Of a stretch of 61,843 bases of DNA, positions 8,383 through 16,125 are shown one piece after another. This DNA is from Poriferisodalis sp964484385 (lineage in GTDB: Bacteria > Actinomycetota > Acidimicrobiia > Acidimicrobiales > Poriferisodalaceae). Numbering within the stretch: the first letter of the stretch is position 1; the number at the start of each line of letters is the position of its first letter. The DNA is taken from the NCBI GenBank assembly GCA_964484385.1, contig CAZAFV010000012.1, positions 1-61,843 on the forward strand, read 5' to 3'. The notes under the pieces are model-generated. The model did not search any database, was not told the origin of the DNA, and was given only the letters and a program-made list of their open reading frames with translations. A program made the position numbers and the translations under genes.

Positions 8383-9201
8383 ATGTCAGACGGCGACGCG
8401 GGAGTACCAGATCCCCCAGACGGTCATCGGTCGCCGGTGGATGCCTTCGCCGAGTGGGCCGCCAGCGAGCCGGTGCCGCTCGACCGGGCAGCCTTGGCCA
8501 TCGCCTCCCACTGCCGGGCCGACCCGGTCGACGAAGCTGCCGCGCTGGCCGAACTCGACCGCCTCGGCGCGGCGGTGCGCGAACCCACGCCTGACGCAGT
8601 CGTCGATCTGCTCTTCAGCCAGGAGGGCTTCGGCCCCAACCGGGGCCGCTTCGCCGATCCGGCCAACAGCTACTTGGATCTGGTGGTCTCGCGGCGGCTC
8701 GGCATCCCGATCACTCTGGCGGTGGTCACCATCGAGGTGGCTCGTCGTGCCGGTGTCGTGCTGCACGGGGTTGGCATGCCAGGCCATTTCCTGGTCGGCA
8801 CGCCCGACCCCGAGGTGTTCATCGATGCGTTCGACGGCCGCGTCATCGACCGGGCAGGCGCGGCAGCGATCTTCGCCCGCTTCGAGTCACGTCAGGCATT
8901 CGACGATGCGTTCCTGCAGCCGACCCCGCCCGAGGCCATCCTGCTGCGCATGCTGAACAACCTGCGCACGCTGCATCTGCGCCAACCCGATGCGCCGTCG
9001 ATGTTGGCGGTGCTGGAACTGCTGACCCGGCTGCCCGGGTGCCCGATCGACGAATACATGCGACTGGGCCAGGCGCTCGCAACGCTGGGACGGCCAGACG
9101 AAGGTGCGCGAGCGCTGGAAGGCGCCGCAGACCGGTTCGGCGGCAACGACGGCGACCAGCTTCGCCGAGCAGCAACACGCCTGTGGGCCCAGCTCAACTA
9201 G
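8383..9201 (+). CDS. SirB1-family protein (transglutaminase-like plus TPR)
   Basis: 272 residues from ATG 8383; an upstream in-frame ATG at 8347 would add 12 Ala/Gly/Thr residues. The middle has the SirB1/Transglut_core2 signature: NSYLDLVVSRRLGIPITL, then VTIEVARRAGV and GVGMPGHFLVG, including the conserved His. The C-terminal third looks like TPR helices (PIDEYMRLGQALATLGRPDE). These proteins are widespread and their molecular function is not established; the transglutaminase-like Cys is replaced in many members and I see no clear Cys in the motif here. It is divergent from the phosphodiesterase gene, with a 95-nt gap between the two starts. Confidence 0.85.
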   Translation: MSDGDAGVPDPPDGHRSPVDAFAEWAASEPVPLDRAALAIASHCRADPVDEAAALAELDRLGAAVREPTPDAVVDLLFSQEGFGPNRGRFADPANSYLDLVVSRRLGIPITLAVVTIEVARRAGVVLHGVGMPGHFLVGTPDPEVFIDAFDGRVIDRAGAAAIFARFESRQAFDDAFLQPTPPEAILLRMLNNLRTLHLRQPDAPSMLAVLELLTRLPGCPIDEYMRLGQALATLGRPDEGARALEGAADRFGGNDGDQLRRAATRLWAQLN

Positions 9202-9246
9202 GTCTGAAACTGACGGAGCTTGTTGACAGGTCAACGCGGGGGGTGA

Positions 9247-9600
9247 TCACGGAGCGGTCCGCCGATTTATCTGTCTGATGGCCTCGACGGCTGCTGCTCC
9301 GGTCTCGGGATCGAGTGTGTGCGGTTCGAGCATTGCTGCGGTCGCCTCGGTGCCGACGTCTCCGAGAGTTCGTATCGCGAAACCGGTGTACGAGGTGCCG
9401 AGCCTCCGAGCGCCCGAATCTGAATCGAGTGTGAGGGCTCGCTCGCAGAGATGGCGGAGGGGTTCCGGGTAGTGCTTGATCAGGTGCTCCAGTGCGTACC
9501 TCCGAGGCCACTCATACGCATCGGTTCCGAACGTCGCAGTTTCAAGACGGGCCAGGTTGGGGATCGTCTCTGCGGGATCGAGCAGTAGCTCTTTGAATCA
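9247..9600 (-). pseudogene. Start-less gene remnant, possibly HEAT-like
   Basis: On the minus strand, between a TGA at 9598-9600 and a TGA at 9247-9249, lies an open frame of about 115 codons with protein-like composition. It contains YEWPRRYALEHLIKHYPEPL, then LCERALTLDSDSGARRLG, TGFAIRTLGDVGTEATAAML and GAAAVEAIRQINRR. The alternating amphipathic helices look like HEAT or armadillo-type repeats. There is no ATG or GTG before the middle of the frame, so it looks like the 3' end of a gene whose 5' part was lost. Its upstream end abuts a pair of short direct repeats, which may mark the breakpoint. I do not recognise the family. Confidence 0.5.
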
Positions 9601-9645
9601 CCCCGAGTTTCGTGGGGCTCTGGGGGACCCTGAGTTTGGTGGCGG
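9601..9645. repeat. Imperfect 17-nt direct repeats at the edge of the gene remnant
   Basis: CCCCGAGTTTCGTGGGG at 9601-9617 and CCCTGAGTTTGGTGGCG at 9629-9645 match at 14 of 17 positions. They sit exactly at the broken end of the remnant gene and could be what is left of a mobile-element end or a deletion junction. No transposase is present. Confidence 0.4.
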
Positions 9646-9689
9646 CGGTCCGCTTCAGATGCGACTCAGGTGATTCTCGTATAGCATTG

Positions 9690-9708
9690 AAATATATTGA
9701 AAATATTT
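9690..9708. promoter_or_regulatory. Candidate HicB operator: AAATAT-N7-ATATTT palindrome
   Basis: A perfect 6-bp inverted repeat (AAATAT at 9690-9695, ATATTT at 9703-9708) lies in a short AT-rich stretch that stands out in this GC-rich DNA, 62 nt before the hicA start. Toxin-antitoxin operons are usually autorepressed through such palindromes, so this is the natural operator candidate and also a likely promoter region. The assignment is inference. Confidence 0.45.
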
Positions 9709-9770
9709 GAGAAGATCTCTTGTTTCTGAGACTATCGGTGATCCATGCAACTCTCGGCGCAGGAGGCAGC

Positions 9771-10028
9771 TTGACCGAGTTCGACAGGGCTCAAGAGATG
9801 CTGGCGAAGTGGAGGGCGAGCCAGACGGGCGTGCGCTTCCCGGAACTGTCCAAGGTGTGCCGCGTGTACTTTGGAGAGCCGCGGCGGCGAGGCAGCCACC
9901 TGATCTACCGGGTGCCCTGGCAGGGCTTTCCCAGAGTGAACATTCAGAACCAAGGCGGAGAAGCGAAGCCGTATCAGGTGCGTCAGGTGCTACGTGCGAT
10001 CGACTTGATGGAGATTGGCAATGAGTGA
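9771..10028 (+). CDS. hicA: HicA-type mRNA interferase toxin
   Basis: 85 residues from a TTG at 9771 preceded by AGGAGG at 9761-9766; an upstream TTG/GTG in the same frame (9720, 9738) is possible but lacks such a site. The body FPELSKVC..., GEPRRRGSHLIYRVPW and the end YQVRQVLRAID match the small double-stranded-RNA-binding-like fold of HicA. His43 in GSH is the expected catalytic residue. HicA toxins cleave mRNA in the cytoplasm until neutralised by HicB. The gene overlaps hicB by 8 nt (ATGAGTGA). The toxin-first order, the AT-rich upstream operator and the location next to a broken gene all fit a mobile type II toxin-antitoxin module. Confidence 0.82.
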   Translation: MTEFDRAQEMLAKWRASQTGVRFPELSKVCRVYFGEPRRRGSHLIYRVPWQGFPRVNIQNQGGEAKPYQVRQVLRAIDLMEIGNE

Positions 10029-10272
10029 ACCTCGGTACCAGTTTCGAGCGTCGTGGTCCGCTGAAGACGGTGCGTGGATCGGCGTGTGCAACGGGTTCCA
10101 GCTGGTGAGCCACATCGCTGCGACCGAGGCGGACTGCCTCAGTGGCATTCGTGCGCTGGTGGACGACATCGTGGCGGACCTGCACAGCAACGGCGAAACA
10201 CTGCCACAACCGCTGTCCTGGGATGACTTCGATGCCCCGCTCGTCGACGCGGCAGCGGGCTCGATCAACTAA
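10021..10272 (+). CDS. hicB: HicB-type antitoxin
   Basis: 83 residues from ATG 10021, which overlaps the end of hicA; another ATG two codons upstream is also usable. The sequence has the HicB-like partial RNase H-like fold: YQFRASWSAEDGAWIGVCNG, then HIAATEADCLSGIRALVDDI. The C-terminus is short and I see no ribbon-helix-helix or HTH DNA-binding domain, so autoregulation may depend on the complex or on a cryptic C-terminal segment (LPQPLSWDDFDAPLVD). It should bind and neutralise the adjacent HicA. Confidence 0.8.
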   Translation: MSEPRYQFRASWSAEDGAWIGVCNGFQLVSHIAATEADCLSGIRALVDDIVADLHSNGETLPQPLSWDDFDAPLVDAAAGSIN

Positions 10273-10374
10273 CCAGACCCCTCACAACCTGATACGTCGG
10301 GCCCCGGCGCGGGGCGCTAATGCTGGCGCGTGGCTGCGTCCGCGGTAACGCAGTCGTGTTCATGGATGTCATTA

Positions 10375-12438
10375 ATGTCGCGCAGGATGGCGAGCGTGGC
10401 CCGCGTACTCGGCGCGTTCATCTTGGCGTTGCCGGTGGCGGTGCTGGTTGCCGTGCCGGTCTCGGCGCAGGATCTCGCTGCGCTGCCGCCGCAGGACGAC
10501 TGTGATGGTGCGGTGCCGGTGCTGGTGGCATCCGATGCGGCCGCCCAATCGGATGTCTATTCGGCGGTAACGCTGAGCGGAGTGCTGGAAGCCGCGCATC
10601 CTGACTGGGGCTCCTGCGTGGTGCTGGCCGGGCAGCGCGAGGCACCGTTAGCGAAGGATCAGGCTGAGCGGCTCGCGGTGGCGCGAAGCGCGGGCTACGT
10701 CGTGGGTGGTGCTGCGGCGGTTCCCGCTGCGAAGGTGCCTGCGGGGTTTGTGCGCGTGGGTGGAGCGGACCGCTGGGCGACGGCGCGCTTGGTCGGTGTG
10801 CAGGCCACCCGCGTTGCACAAGGGGATACGGGGGCGTCCGACGAGGACATCACGTCGGCGGGTACTGGCACGGCGGCCGCCCGGGACACTCCAGCCCTGC
10901 CGCCGAGCCAAAATTGCCGAGGCGCGGTGCCGGTGCTGGTGGCGTCCGATGTGGCGGCGCAGTCGGACATCTATTCCGCAGTCACGCTGACTGGTGTGCT
11001 CGACGCCGCGCACCCTGTTTCGGGGGCGTGTGTGGTGCTGGCCGGACGGCGCACGGATTCGCTGCCGGAGAGTCAGCTTGCGCGACTCACAGTGGCGCGT
11101 AGCGCGGGCTTTGTGGTGGGTGGTGCTGCGGCGGTTCCCGCTGCGAAGGTGCCTGCGGGGTTTGTTCGAGTTGGGGGAGTGGATCGCTGGGCGACAGCGC
11201 GGTTGGTAGGTGCGCAGGCAACCCGTATTGGGGCAGGCCGGTCAGTGTCGTCGCTCGTGGCGCAGACCGGGCTCAACGTTGCCGGGATGGAGGCCTTCGA
11301 CGAGCTGCTGCGTGAGTTCACGAAAAAGCACGGCGTCCCCGGTGCGGCGATTGCTGTGGTCAAGGACGGCCGGCTGGTGCTGGCCAAGGGGTACGGGCTG
11401 GCCGATGTCGAGGCGGGCGAGTTGGTGCAGCCCGATTCGCTGTTCAGGATCGCGAGCATCTCCAAGCCGGTCACCGCGGCCGCGGTGCTCGAACTCGTGG
11501 AGAACGACCGCTTGGATCTGGATGCAAAGGCATTCGACATCTTGGATCAGTTCGAGCCACCGGCGGGCACCACGATGGACCCGCGCATCCGCGAAATCAC
11601 CGTGCGACAGCTGCTGCTTCACTCAGCAGGTTGGGATCGAGACCAGAGCTACGACCCGATGTTCATTTCTTCGCGCATTGAACGGGAGCTCGGCGTACCC
11701 AAGCCGGTGGCTTGCCCGGATGTGATCCGGTACATGCTGGGTCAACCGTTGGACTTCGACCCGGGTACTCGCTACGCCTATTCCAATTTCGGCTATTGCG
11801 TGCTCGGCCGGATCATCGAGAGAGTCACCGGTGACACCTACGAGAGCTATGTCACCGAGCAGGTGCTGCGGCCGGCCGGGATCACACGCATGCGCATCGG
11901 TGGCACTCTGCGGGAAGAGCGAGCCGACGGCGAGGTTCGCTACTACGGGCCTCACGCCGAATCACTGACGCCGTCGGTAATGCCGGGTACGCCGCAGCGG
12001 GTTCCTTCTGCGTATGGCGGTTTCTACCTGAGAAGCCTTGATGCACATGGTGGCTGGATTGCGTCTCCGATCGATTTGGTTCGATTCGTGACGGCGCTGG
12101 ACGGCAGCAGATCCGGGGCGCTGCTCGACCCTGCCACCGTGGCAACGATGCTGGCCCGGCCCGCTTCGCCCCTGTGGGACGACTCCGCGCACCACTACGG
12201 GATGGGATGGAGCATCAGACCCATCGGGAATGACGCGAATTGGTGGCACAACGGGTTGATTCCCGGGGTCAATTCGCTCTTGGTGCGCACGCATCACGGA
12301 CTGGCGTGGGCAGCGATCTTCAACGCGGATGAACAGGAGTTCTCCCGGCTCTCAGGCGAAATCGACCGGCTCATGTGGCAGGGAGTGAATGCGGTTTCCC
12401 AATGGCCAGCCCATGACCTGTTCGGCTACTTCGACTAA
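10375..12438 (+). CDS. Secreted serine hydrolase (beta-lactamase/penicillin-binding class C fold) with two CWB2-like N-terminal repeats
   Basis: 687 residues from ATG 10375; ATG 10366 and ATG 10387 are alternatives and no clear ribosome-binding site decides. A signal peptide is evident (basic MSRRMASVAR, hydrophobic core to about residue 28, VSAQD cleavage region). Residues about 43-145 and 180-285 are two copies of a roughly 105-residue unit with VPVLVASD, YSAVTLSGVL and GGADRWATARLVG, resembling cell-wall-binding repeat 2. The C-terminal serine-hydrolase domain has SISK (Ser361, Lys364), YSN (Tyr469) and HNG (His625), the three motifs of the class C beta-lactamase/DD-peptidase fold. It probably acts on peptidoglycan or a D-amino-acid ester while attached to the wall; the substrate is unknown. 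Confidence 0.88.
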   Translation: MSRRMASVARVLGAFILALPVAVLVAVPVSAQDLAALPPQDDCDGAVPVLVASDAAAQSDVYSAVTLSGVLEAAHPDWGSCVVLAGQREAPLAKDQAERLAVARSAGYVVGGAAAVPAAKVPAGFVRVGGADRWATARLVGVQATRVAQGDTGASDEDITSAGTGTAAARDTPALPPSQNCRGAVPVLVASDVAAQSDIYSAVTLTGVLDAAHPVSGACVVLAGRRTDSLPESQLARLTVARSAGFVVGGAAAVPAAKVPAGFVRVGGVDRWATARLVGAQATRIGAGRSVSSLVAQTGLNVAGMEAFDELLREFTKKHGVPGAAIAVVKDGRLVLAKGYGLADVEAGELVQPDSLFRIASISKPVTAAAVLELVENDRLDLDAKAFDILDQFEPPAGTTMDPRIREITVRQLLLHSAGWDRDQSYDPMFISSRIERELGVPKPVACPDVIRYMLGQPLDFDPGTRYAYSNFGYCVLGRIIERVTGDTYESYVTEQVLRPAGITRMRIGGTLREERADGEVRYYGPHAESLTPSVMPGTPQRVPSAYGGFYLRSLDAHGGWIASPIDLVRFVTALDGSRSGALLDPATVATMLARPASPLWDDSAHHYGMGWSIRPIGNDANWWHNGLIPGVNSLLVRTHHGLAWAAIFNADEQEFSRLSGEIDRLMWQGVNAVSQWPAHDLFGYFD
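10702..11165. repeat. Exact 50-nt direct repeat inside the CWB2-hydrolase gene
   Basis: Positions 10702-10751 and 11116-11165 are identical over 50 nt, encoding GGAAAVPAAKVPAGF in each wall-binding unit, although the flanking parts of the two units have diverged. This points to recent gene conversion or duplication and is a potential site of slippage. Confidence 0.85.
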
Positions 12439-13052
12439 AGGCCGATAGCCAGGTCTGGGCGGCCTCGCAGGTGGGTGCGCTCGTTGACGGACAGCACGCT
12501 GCGGTGGCCGTGGCTGGACGCAAAGACTCGTGTTATCGACGTGTAGTCCACGTCAAACTTCAGGAAGGAGTCGGCGTCGAAGCCGAGGCAGCGCGCCAGG
12601 TATGCATTCACGACCCCTCCATGGCAGGCCAAGGCGACGCGGTGGCTGCGATGATCAGCGACGATCGCGTCGACCGCATGGTTGACCGCGGCGATGAACT
12701 GCGAGGTGCGCTCTGCGTCGCCGAAGGAGCCGGTTGCCAGCTCGTCCCATCGCTCCCGGTCGGTTTCCTTCAACACCTCCATCGGGACATAGGCGGGGGA
12801 ATCACGGTCGAATTCGCTCAGCCCGTCGCGTACCGTCGGCTGCAGGCCGGTGGCGTCGCTGATCGCTTGGGCCGTCTGCAGCGCCCGCTGCATCGGGCTG
12901 CTGTACAGGGCATCGATGTTCATCTCGGCGAGCCACCCCGCGACCGCAACGGCCTGCTGACGGCCGATCTCCGATAGGGGCGGGTCTGCGGGCTGACCAT
13001 CGCGTCGCACGACTCGTTCGGGCTGGCCGTGGCGGACGAAGACAAGTTCCAC
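12435..13052 (-). CDS. Histidine phosphatase family protein (phosphoglycerate-mutase-like)
   Basis: 205 residues from the GTG at 13052 (VELVFVRHGQPE); the frame stays open upstream but that part lacks conserved sequence. The catalytic RHGQPE motif is at the N-terminus, PLSEIGRQQAVAVAGWL and SSPMQRALQTAQ follow, and the second catalytic His is in ALACHGGVVNAYLA. It is a full-length branch-1 histidine phosphatase; the substrate (sugar phosphate, nucleotide or phospholipid) cannot be told from sequence. Its stop overlaps the stop of the convergent hydrolase gene, and its start faces the pyruvate kinase gene with a gap of about 80 nt that must hold both promoters. Confidence 0.88.
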   Translation of the reverse strand: MELVFVRHGQPERVVRRDGQPADPPLSEIGRQQAVAVAGWLAEMNIDALYSSPMQRALQTAQAISDATGLQPTVRDGLSEFDRDSPAYVPMEVLKETDRERWDELATGSFGDAERTSQFIAAVNHAVDAIVADHRSHRVALACHGGVVNAYLARCLGFDADSFLKFDVDYTSITRVFASSHGHRSVLSVNERTHLRGRPDLAIGL

Positions 13053-13131
13053 GGCGGGTGACCCTAGAGGGCGAACGCGCCGCCCCAATCCATGGCTGAG
13101 TACCTTGACGGGAGCGGTACCGTGGTAGCAC

Positions 13132-14565
13132 ATGGCAAGACGGACCAAGATCATCGCCAGCGTCGGGCCAGCCTGCAACGACGAGGCGACCATGACGGCC
13201 ATGATCGAAGCAGGCGTCGATGTCTGGCGTCTGGGGCTGGCTCATGGGACGCTCGACGAGCAGGTAGAGACGTTCCGGCGGCTGCGCGCCGTATCGGAGG
13301 AGTCCGGGCGGCACATCGGGATCCTCGTGGACCTGCCGGGTCCCAAAGTGCGCTGCAAGCCGTTCCCCGAGGGCGGCTGCGACGTCACTGAGGAGGCCGT
13401 GCTGTCGCTCGCCATCGACGGAGACGCCAGCACGGCGGATCGGATCGTGGTCGACTACGAGGGGCTGCTGACCGACGTGGGACCTGGCGACCAGCTGTCG
13501 TTCGGCGACGGCAACGTGGTGCTGGTGGTGGAGGACCGTGCCTCCAATGCCCTCAAGACCCGCGTCCTGCACGGGGGTCATCTCGAAGGCCGGCCGGGCC
13601 TGCATGTCGACTCGTCCAAACTGCGCATCAGCACGCCGACGCCGCAGGACCTGAAGCTGGCCGACACGTTCATCGACTTGGGCACCGACATGGTTGCGCT
13701 GTCGTTCGTCCGCTCCGCACATGACATGCGGCGCTTGGGCGTCGAGCCTCACCCCCGCGGCCCGCTGCTGGTGGCCAAGATCGAGACCAACGCCGCCGTG
13801 GAGAACCTTGATGGGATCATCGAGTCGTCCTCGGCAGTCATGGTGGCGCGCGGCGACCTGGGTGCGGAGTGCGACATCGAGGAATTGCCGCACTTGCAGA
13901 AGCGGATTATCGAGGCCTGTGTCGCACACGGCCGACCGGCCATCACCGCGACACAGATGCTGGAATCGCTGCTGCACTCGCCGGTGCCGACACGAGCGGA
14001 GGCCTCCGATATCGCCAACGCAGTGTTCGACGGCACGTCCGCTGTGATGCTGAGCGGCGAGACGGCCATCGGCCACGATCCCGTGAACGCTGTGCGCACC
14101 ATGGCTCGCATCACCGAGCGAGCCGACGAGCGTTTCGACTACGAGGCGTGGTGGAACCGGCTGCTGTCGGTGCGCAGGCTGGACGACCGTGCCGCCGACT
14201 ACCTGCGGGTGACCGACGGCATCACCCAGTCGGCGTCGAGACTGGCGACCGAGCTGGGCGCTCAAGCCATCATCTGCCTGAGCCGTTCGGGGTTCACTGC
14301 CCGCAGCATGGCCCGGTTCCGTCCGTCGATGCCGCTGCTGGGCCTGACGCCTGAGCCGCGCACCGCGATGCAGCTCTCGCTTTCGTGGGGGACGCGCCCG
14401 CTGGTCTTCGGCGAACGCCTCACCCCGGCCGAGTCGGCACTCGAGGCAGTGCACGCGGCCGCACGCACCGGCATGGTGCGAAGCGGCGACATGGTGGTGG
14501 TGGTGTCGGGCTCGAGCCCTGAGTCGCACGCCACCGACAACCTGCGCGCAATGCGCGTGCCCTGA
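13132..14565 (+). CDS. pyk: Pyruvate kinase, atypical K+-site
   Basis: 477 residues. Pyruvate kinase makes pyruvate and ATP from phosphoenolpyruvate and ADP. Recognisable blocks are RRTKIIASVGPA, VALSFVRSAHDM, LLVAKIET with the catalytic Lys, MVARGDLGAE, ATQMLESLLHS and AVMLSGETAIG; the C-terminal regulatory domain is present. Two sites are unusual. The block normally reading R-x-N-F-S-H-G is RLGLAHG (residues 33-39), so the Asn and Ser that ligate K+ in muscle-type enzymes are Gly and Ala. At the Glu117 position the sequence has Lys (DLPGPKVR), the mark of K+-independent enzymes. It probably works without K+. It follows a short promoter-sized gap and is followed at its stop codon by an intergenic repeat. 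Confidence 0.9.
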   Translation: MARRTKIIASVGPACNDEATMTAMIEAGVDVWRLGLAHGTLDEQVETFRRLRAVSEESGRHIGILVDLPGPKVRCKPFPEGGCDVTEEAVLSLAIDGDASTADRIVVDYEGLLTDVGPGDQLSFGDGNVVLVVEDRASNALKTRVLHGGHLEGRPGLHVDSSKLRISTPTPQDLKLADTFIDLGTDMVALSFVRSAHDMRRLGVEPHPRGPLLVAKIETNAAVENLDGIIESSSAVMVARGDLGAECDIEELPHLQKRIIEACVAHGRPAITATQMLESLLHSPVPTRAEASDIANAVFDGTSAVMLSGETAIGHDPVNAVRTMARITERADERFDYEAWWNRLLSVRRLDDRAADYLRVTDGITQSASRLATELGAQAIICLSRSGFTARSMARFRPSMPLLGLTPEPRTAMQLSLSWGTRPLVFGERLTPAESALEAVHAAARTGMVRSGDMVVVVSGSSPESHATDNLRAMRVP

Positions 14566-14630
14566 GAGGCTGAGCCGCAGGCGAAGCCGTGGCCCGAGCG
14601 GCCCGTGAGCGCAGCGAACAAGAGCGGGAA
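14563..14630 (+). repeat. Tandem-hairpin intergenic repeat, copy A (starts at the pyk stop codon)
   Basis: 68 nt beginning with the pyk TGA. It contains GGCTGAGCC-GCA-GGCGAAGCC (hairpin with a two-base internal mismatch), then GGCC-CGAGC-GGCC, then GTGAGC-GCA-GCGAAC. The copy at 50467-50535 (reverse strand) is nearly identical and also begins at a stop codon; a shorter copy is at 18564-18602. It could work as a transcript end or mRNA stabiliser. Confidence 0.8.
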
Positions 14631-14655
14631 ATGAGGGGCTGAACCCCGGGCGCAC

Positions 14656-14967
14656 CTAACCGGTGTCGATGTCGATATCGACGTCGATTCGGGAGGGGTC
14701 GATGCGGTCAGGCCCGCACAACGGGTTCTGGGGCACCTGCACGGTCCGGCCGAAGGCCTCGCACGAGCAGGTCTCCTGGCAGTCCCGCAACCCCGACCAT
14801 TGCACGGCCAGCACTGCCGCTCCGCCCACCAGCACGGCCGCGATGAGCACGGCCAGCACCAGCCGGCGTATCAGCCGGAGCGCAACGAAGGCCGCCACCG
14901 CCAGAGCGCCGATCCCGCCGACCAGAGCGATGCTGAGGCGGTCGGCATCGAGCCATTCGGGCAGCAC
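14656..14967 (-). CDS. Small membrane protein, two predicted helices, Cys-rich tail
   Basis: 103 residues, ATG start. Residues about 11-32 (LSIALVGGIGALAVAAFVAL) and 36-57 are hydrophobic and separated by RLIRR, giving a tight hairpin in the membrane. The C-terminal 40 residues hold four cysteines (DCQETCSCEAFG, LCGPD) and end in a DVDIDIDTG acidic tail, which could form disulfides outside the cell or bind metal. I recognise no family. It is convergent with pyk across the repeat and divergent from the DUF3151 gene. Confidence 0.7.
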   Translation of the reverse strand: MLPEWLDADRLSIALVGGIGALAVAAFVALRLIRRLVLAVLIAAVLVGGAAVLAVQWSGLRDCQETCSCEAFGRTVQVPQNPLCGPDRIDPSRIDVDIDIDTG

Positions 14968-15080
14968 TCCAACAGAGAGTACGCAGCGTGCCGGCAGCGC
15001 CCGTGGACCGCTCCCGGGCCGGCGTCAAGGCGCTCACTAGAGTCGAAGTGGCTCGAACGACACTTCATGAGGTTCCACGC

Positions 15081-15545
15081 ATGGCGGCCACACCCATAGA
15101 CCTGCGCCCGGGCGGCCTGCCCGAGACGGTGCTGGATCCGGCCCCTCCCGCCGCCGTCGCGGCATGGGAAGCGGCGATGGCTCTACGAGCGGCTGAACGG
15201 GGTGCTGCGCTATCGGCGGTGGCCGCCCGCTGGCCGCGGCTGCTGGAGGCCTGGGCGGAACTGGGGCGCTGGGCGGCGAGCGAGGGCCGCCACATCGAGG
15301 CGTACGCCTACTGCAGAGTGGGCTACCACCGGGGACTTGACGCGCTTCGCGCCGCCGGCTGGCGGGGGAGCGGCTACGTCCGCTGGGCGGAGCACACCAA
15401 CACTGGCTTCCTGTGGTCGCTGCTGGGCCTGGGTCGGTGCGCAGCCGCCATCGGCGAGCACGATGAGGCCGACCGGTGCGCCGGTTTCCTAATGCAGCTC
15501 GACCCCGGAGGCGAGCCGTCCACGGGTGAGTGGCCGCAGGCGTGA
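15081..15545 (+). CDS. DUF3151 family protein
   Basis: 154 residues from ATG 15081 with a GAGG-type site upstream; an earlier in-frame start would add 31 unconserved residues. The sequence matches the actinobacterial DUF3151 pattern: AYAYCRVGYHRGLDALRAAG, WRGSGYVRWAEHTNTGFL, then AIGEHDEADRCAGFLMQLDP. The helical, TPR-like layout suggests a scaffold, but no function is known. It overlaps the mobA-like gene by 4 nt (GTGA), so the two are co-translated. Confidence 0.85.
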   Translation: MAATPIDLRPGGLPETVLDPAPPAAVAAWEAAMALRAAERGAALSAVAARWPRLLEAWAELGRWAASEGRHIEAYAYCRVGYHRGLDALRAAGWRGSGYVRWAEHTNTGFLWSLLGLGRCAAAIGEHDEADRCAGFLMQLDPGGEPSTGEWPQA

Positions 15546-16120
15546 AGCCCGCCGGCGTCGTGCTGTGCGGCGGCGCATCCACGCGTATGGGCATCGACAA
15601 GGCCGGCCTGGAACTGGCGGGCCGACCGCTGGCCTTGTGGGTCGCCGATGCGCTTTCGGCCGCGGGAGCAAACCCTGTCGTGGCGCAGGGCGGCAGTCCG
15701 CCGTTGCCGCTTGCGGCTGATCCCGACAGCTCGCCACATGCCGGACCGCTCTCGGCCCTGATCGATGCGCTGGAGCGCCATGGCGATGTGCTCGTGTGCC
15801 CGACCGACGTGCCGACGGTGCCAGCCGAGCTGCTTGCCGCCCTGGTCGAGCGCGCCCGCAGTACCGGTGCGCCAGTGGTGCTGGCTCGCAGCGACCGCCC
15901 GGAGCCGCTTATCGGCCATTACGCCCGCGGATCGCTCTCGATGTTGCAGGCGGGCATGCAGGCTGGTGCGCGCGGACCGAAGGAGGCTTTCGACATCGAG
16001 AGCGTTCCGACGGTGCCGGTGGCAGCGTCTGATGTGCTGAACGTGAATACGCCCGCCGATCTGGCCGCAGCCGAGTCGATCTTGGCGGCTCGCGAAGCGG
16101 CCCAGCCGGGAGCGAGCTGA
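15542..16120 (+). CDS. mobA: Molybdenum cofactor guanylyltransferase (MobA-like)
   Basis: 192 residues from GTG 15542, which overlaps the DUF3151 stop; GTG 15530 is also possible. The nucleotidyltransferase signature VVLCGGASTRMGIDKAGLEL is at the N-terminus, followed by AGPLSALIDAL and the metal-binding CPTDVPTVP. MobA attaches GMP to molybdopterin to make the bis-MGD or MGD cofactor. Related enzymes transfer CMP (MocA) or guanylate in F420 synthesis (CofC), but the motif spacing fits MobA best. No other moco gene is nearby except the MOSC-domain protein at 55.4 kb. Confidence 0.8.
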   Translation: MKPAGVVLCGGASTRMGIDKAGLELAGRPLALWVADALSAAGANPVVAQGGSPPLPLAADPDSSPHAGPLSALIDALERHGDVLVCPTDVPTVPAELLAALVERARSTGAPVVLARSDRPEPLIGHYARGSLSMLQAGMQAGARGPKEAFDIESVPTVPVAASDVLNVNTPADLAAAESILAAREAAQPGAS

Positions 16121-16125
16121 CCCGC

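Noticed and set aside
9194..9511. Minus-strand frame of 105 codons near the gene remnant
   Set aside because: It is Arg/Ser-rich noise in a different frame from the protein-like remnant.
9601..9660. Insertion-sequence end
   Set aside because: The short direct repeats are suggestive, but there is no transposase, no terminal inverted repeat and no target duplication to support an IS call.
12802..14655. A 617-codon open frame antisense to pyruvate kinase
   Set aside because: It is the mirror of a strongly conserved gene in GC-rich DNA; the protein is Arg/His-rich with no motif, while the plus strand has all pyruvate kinase blocks.
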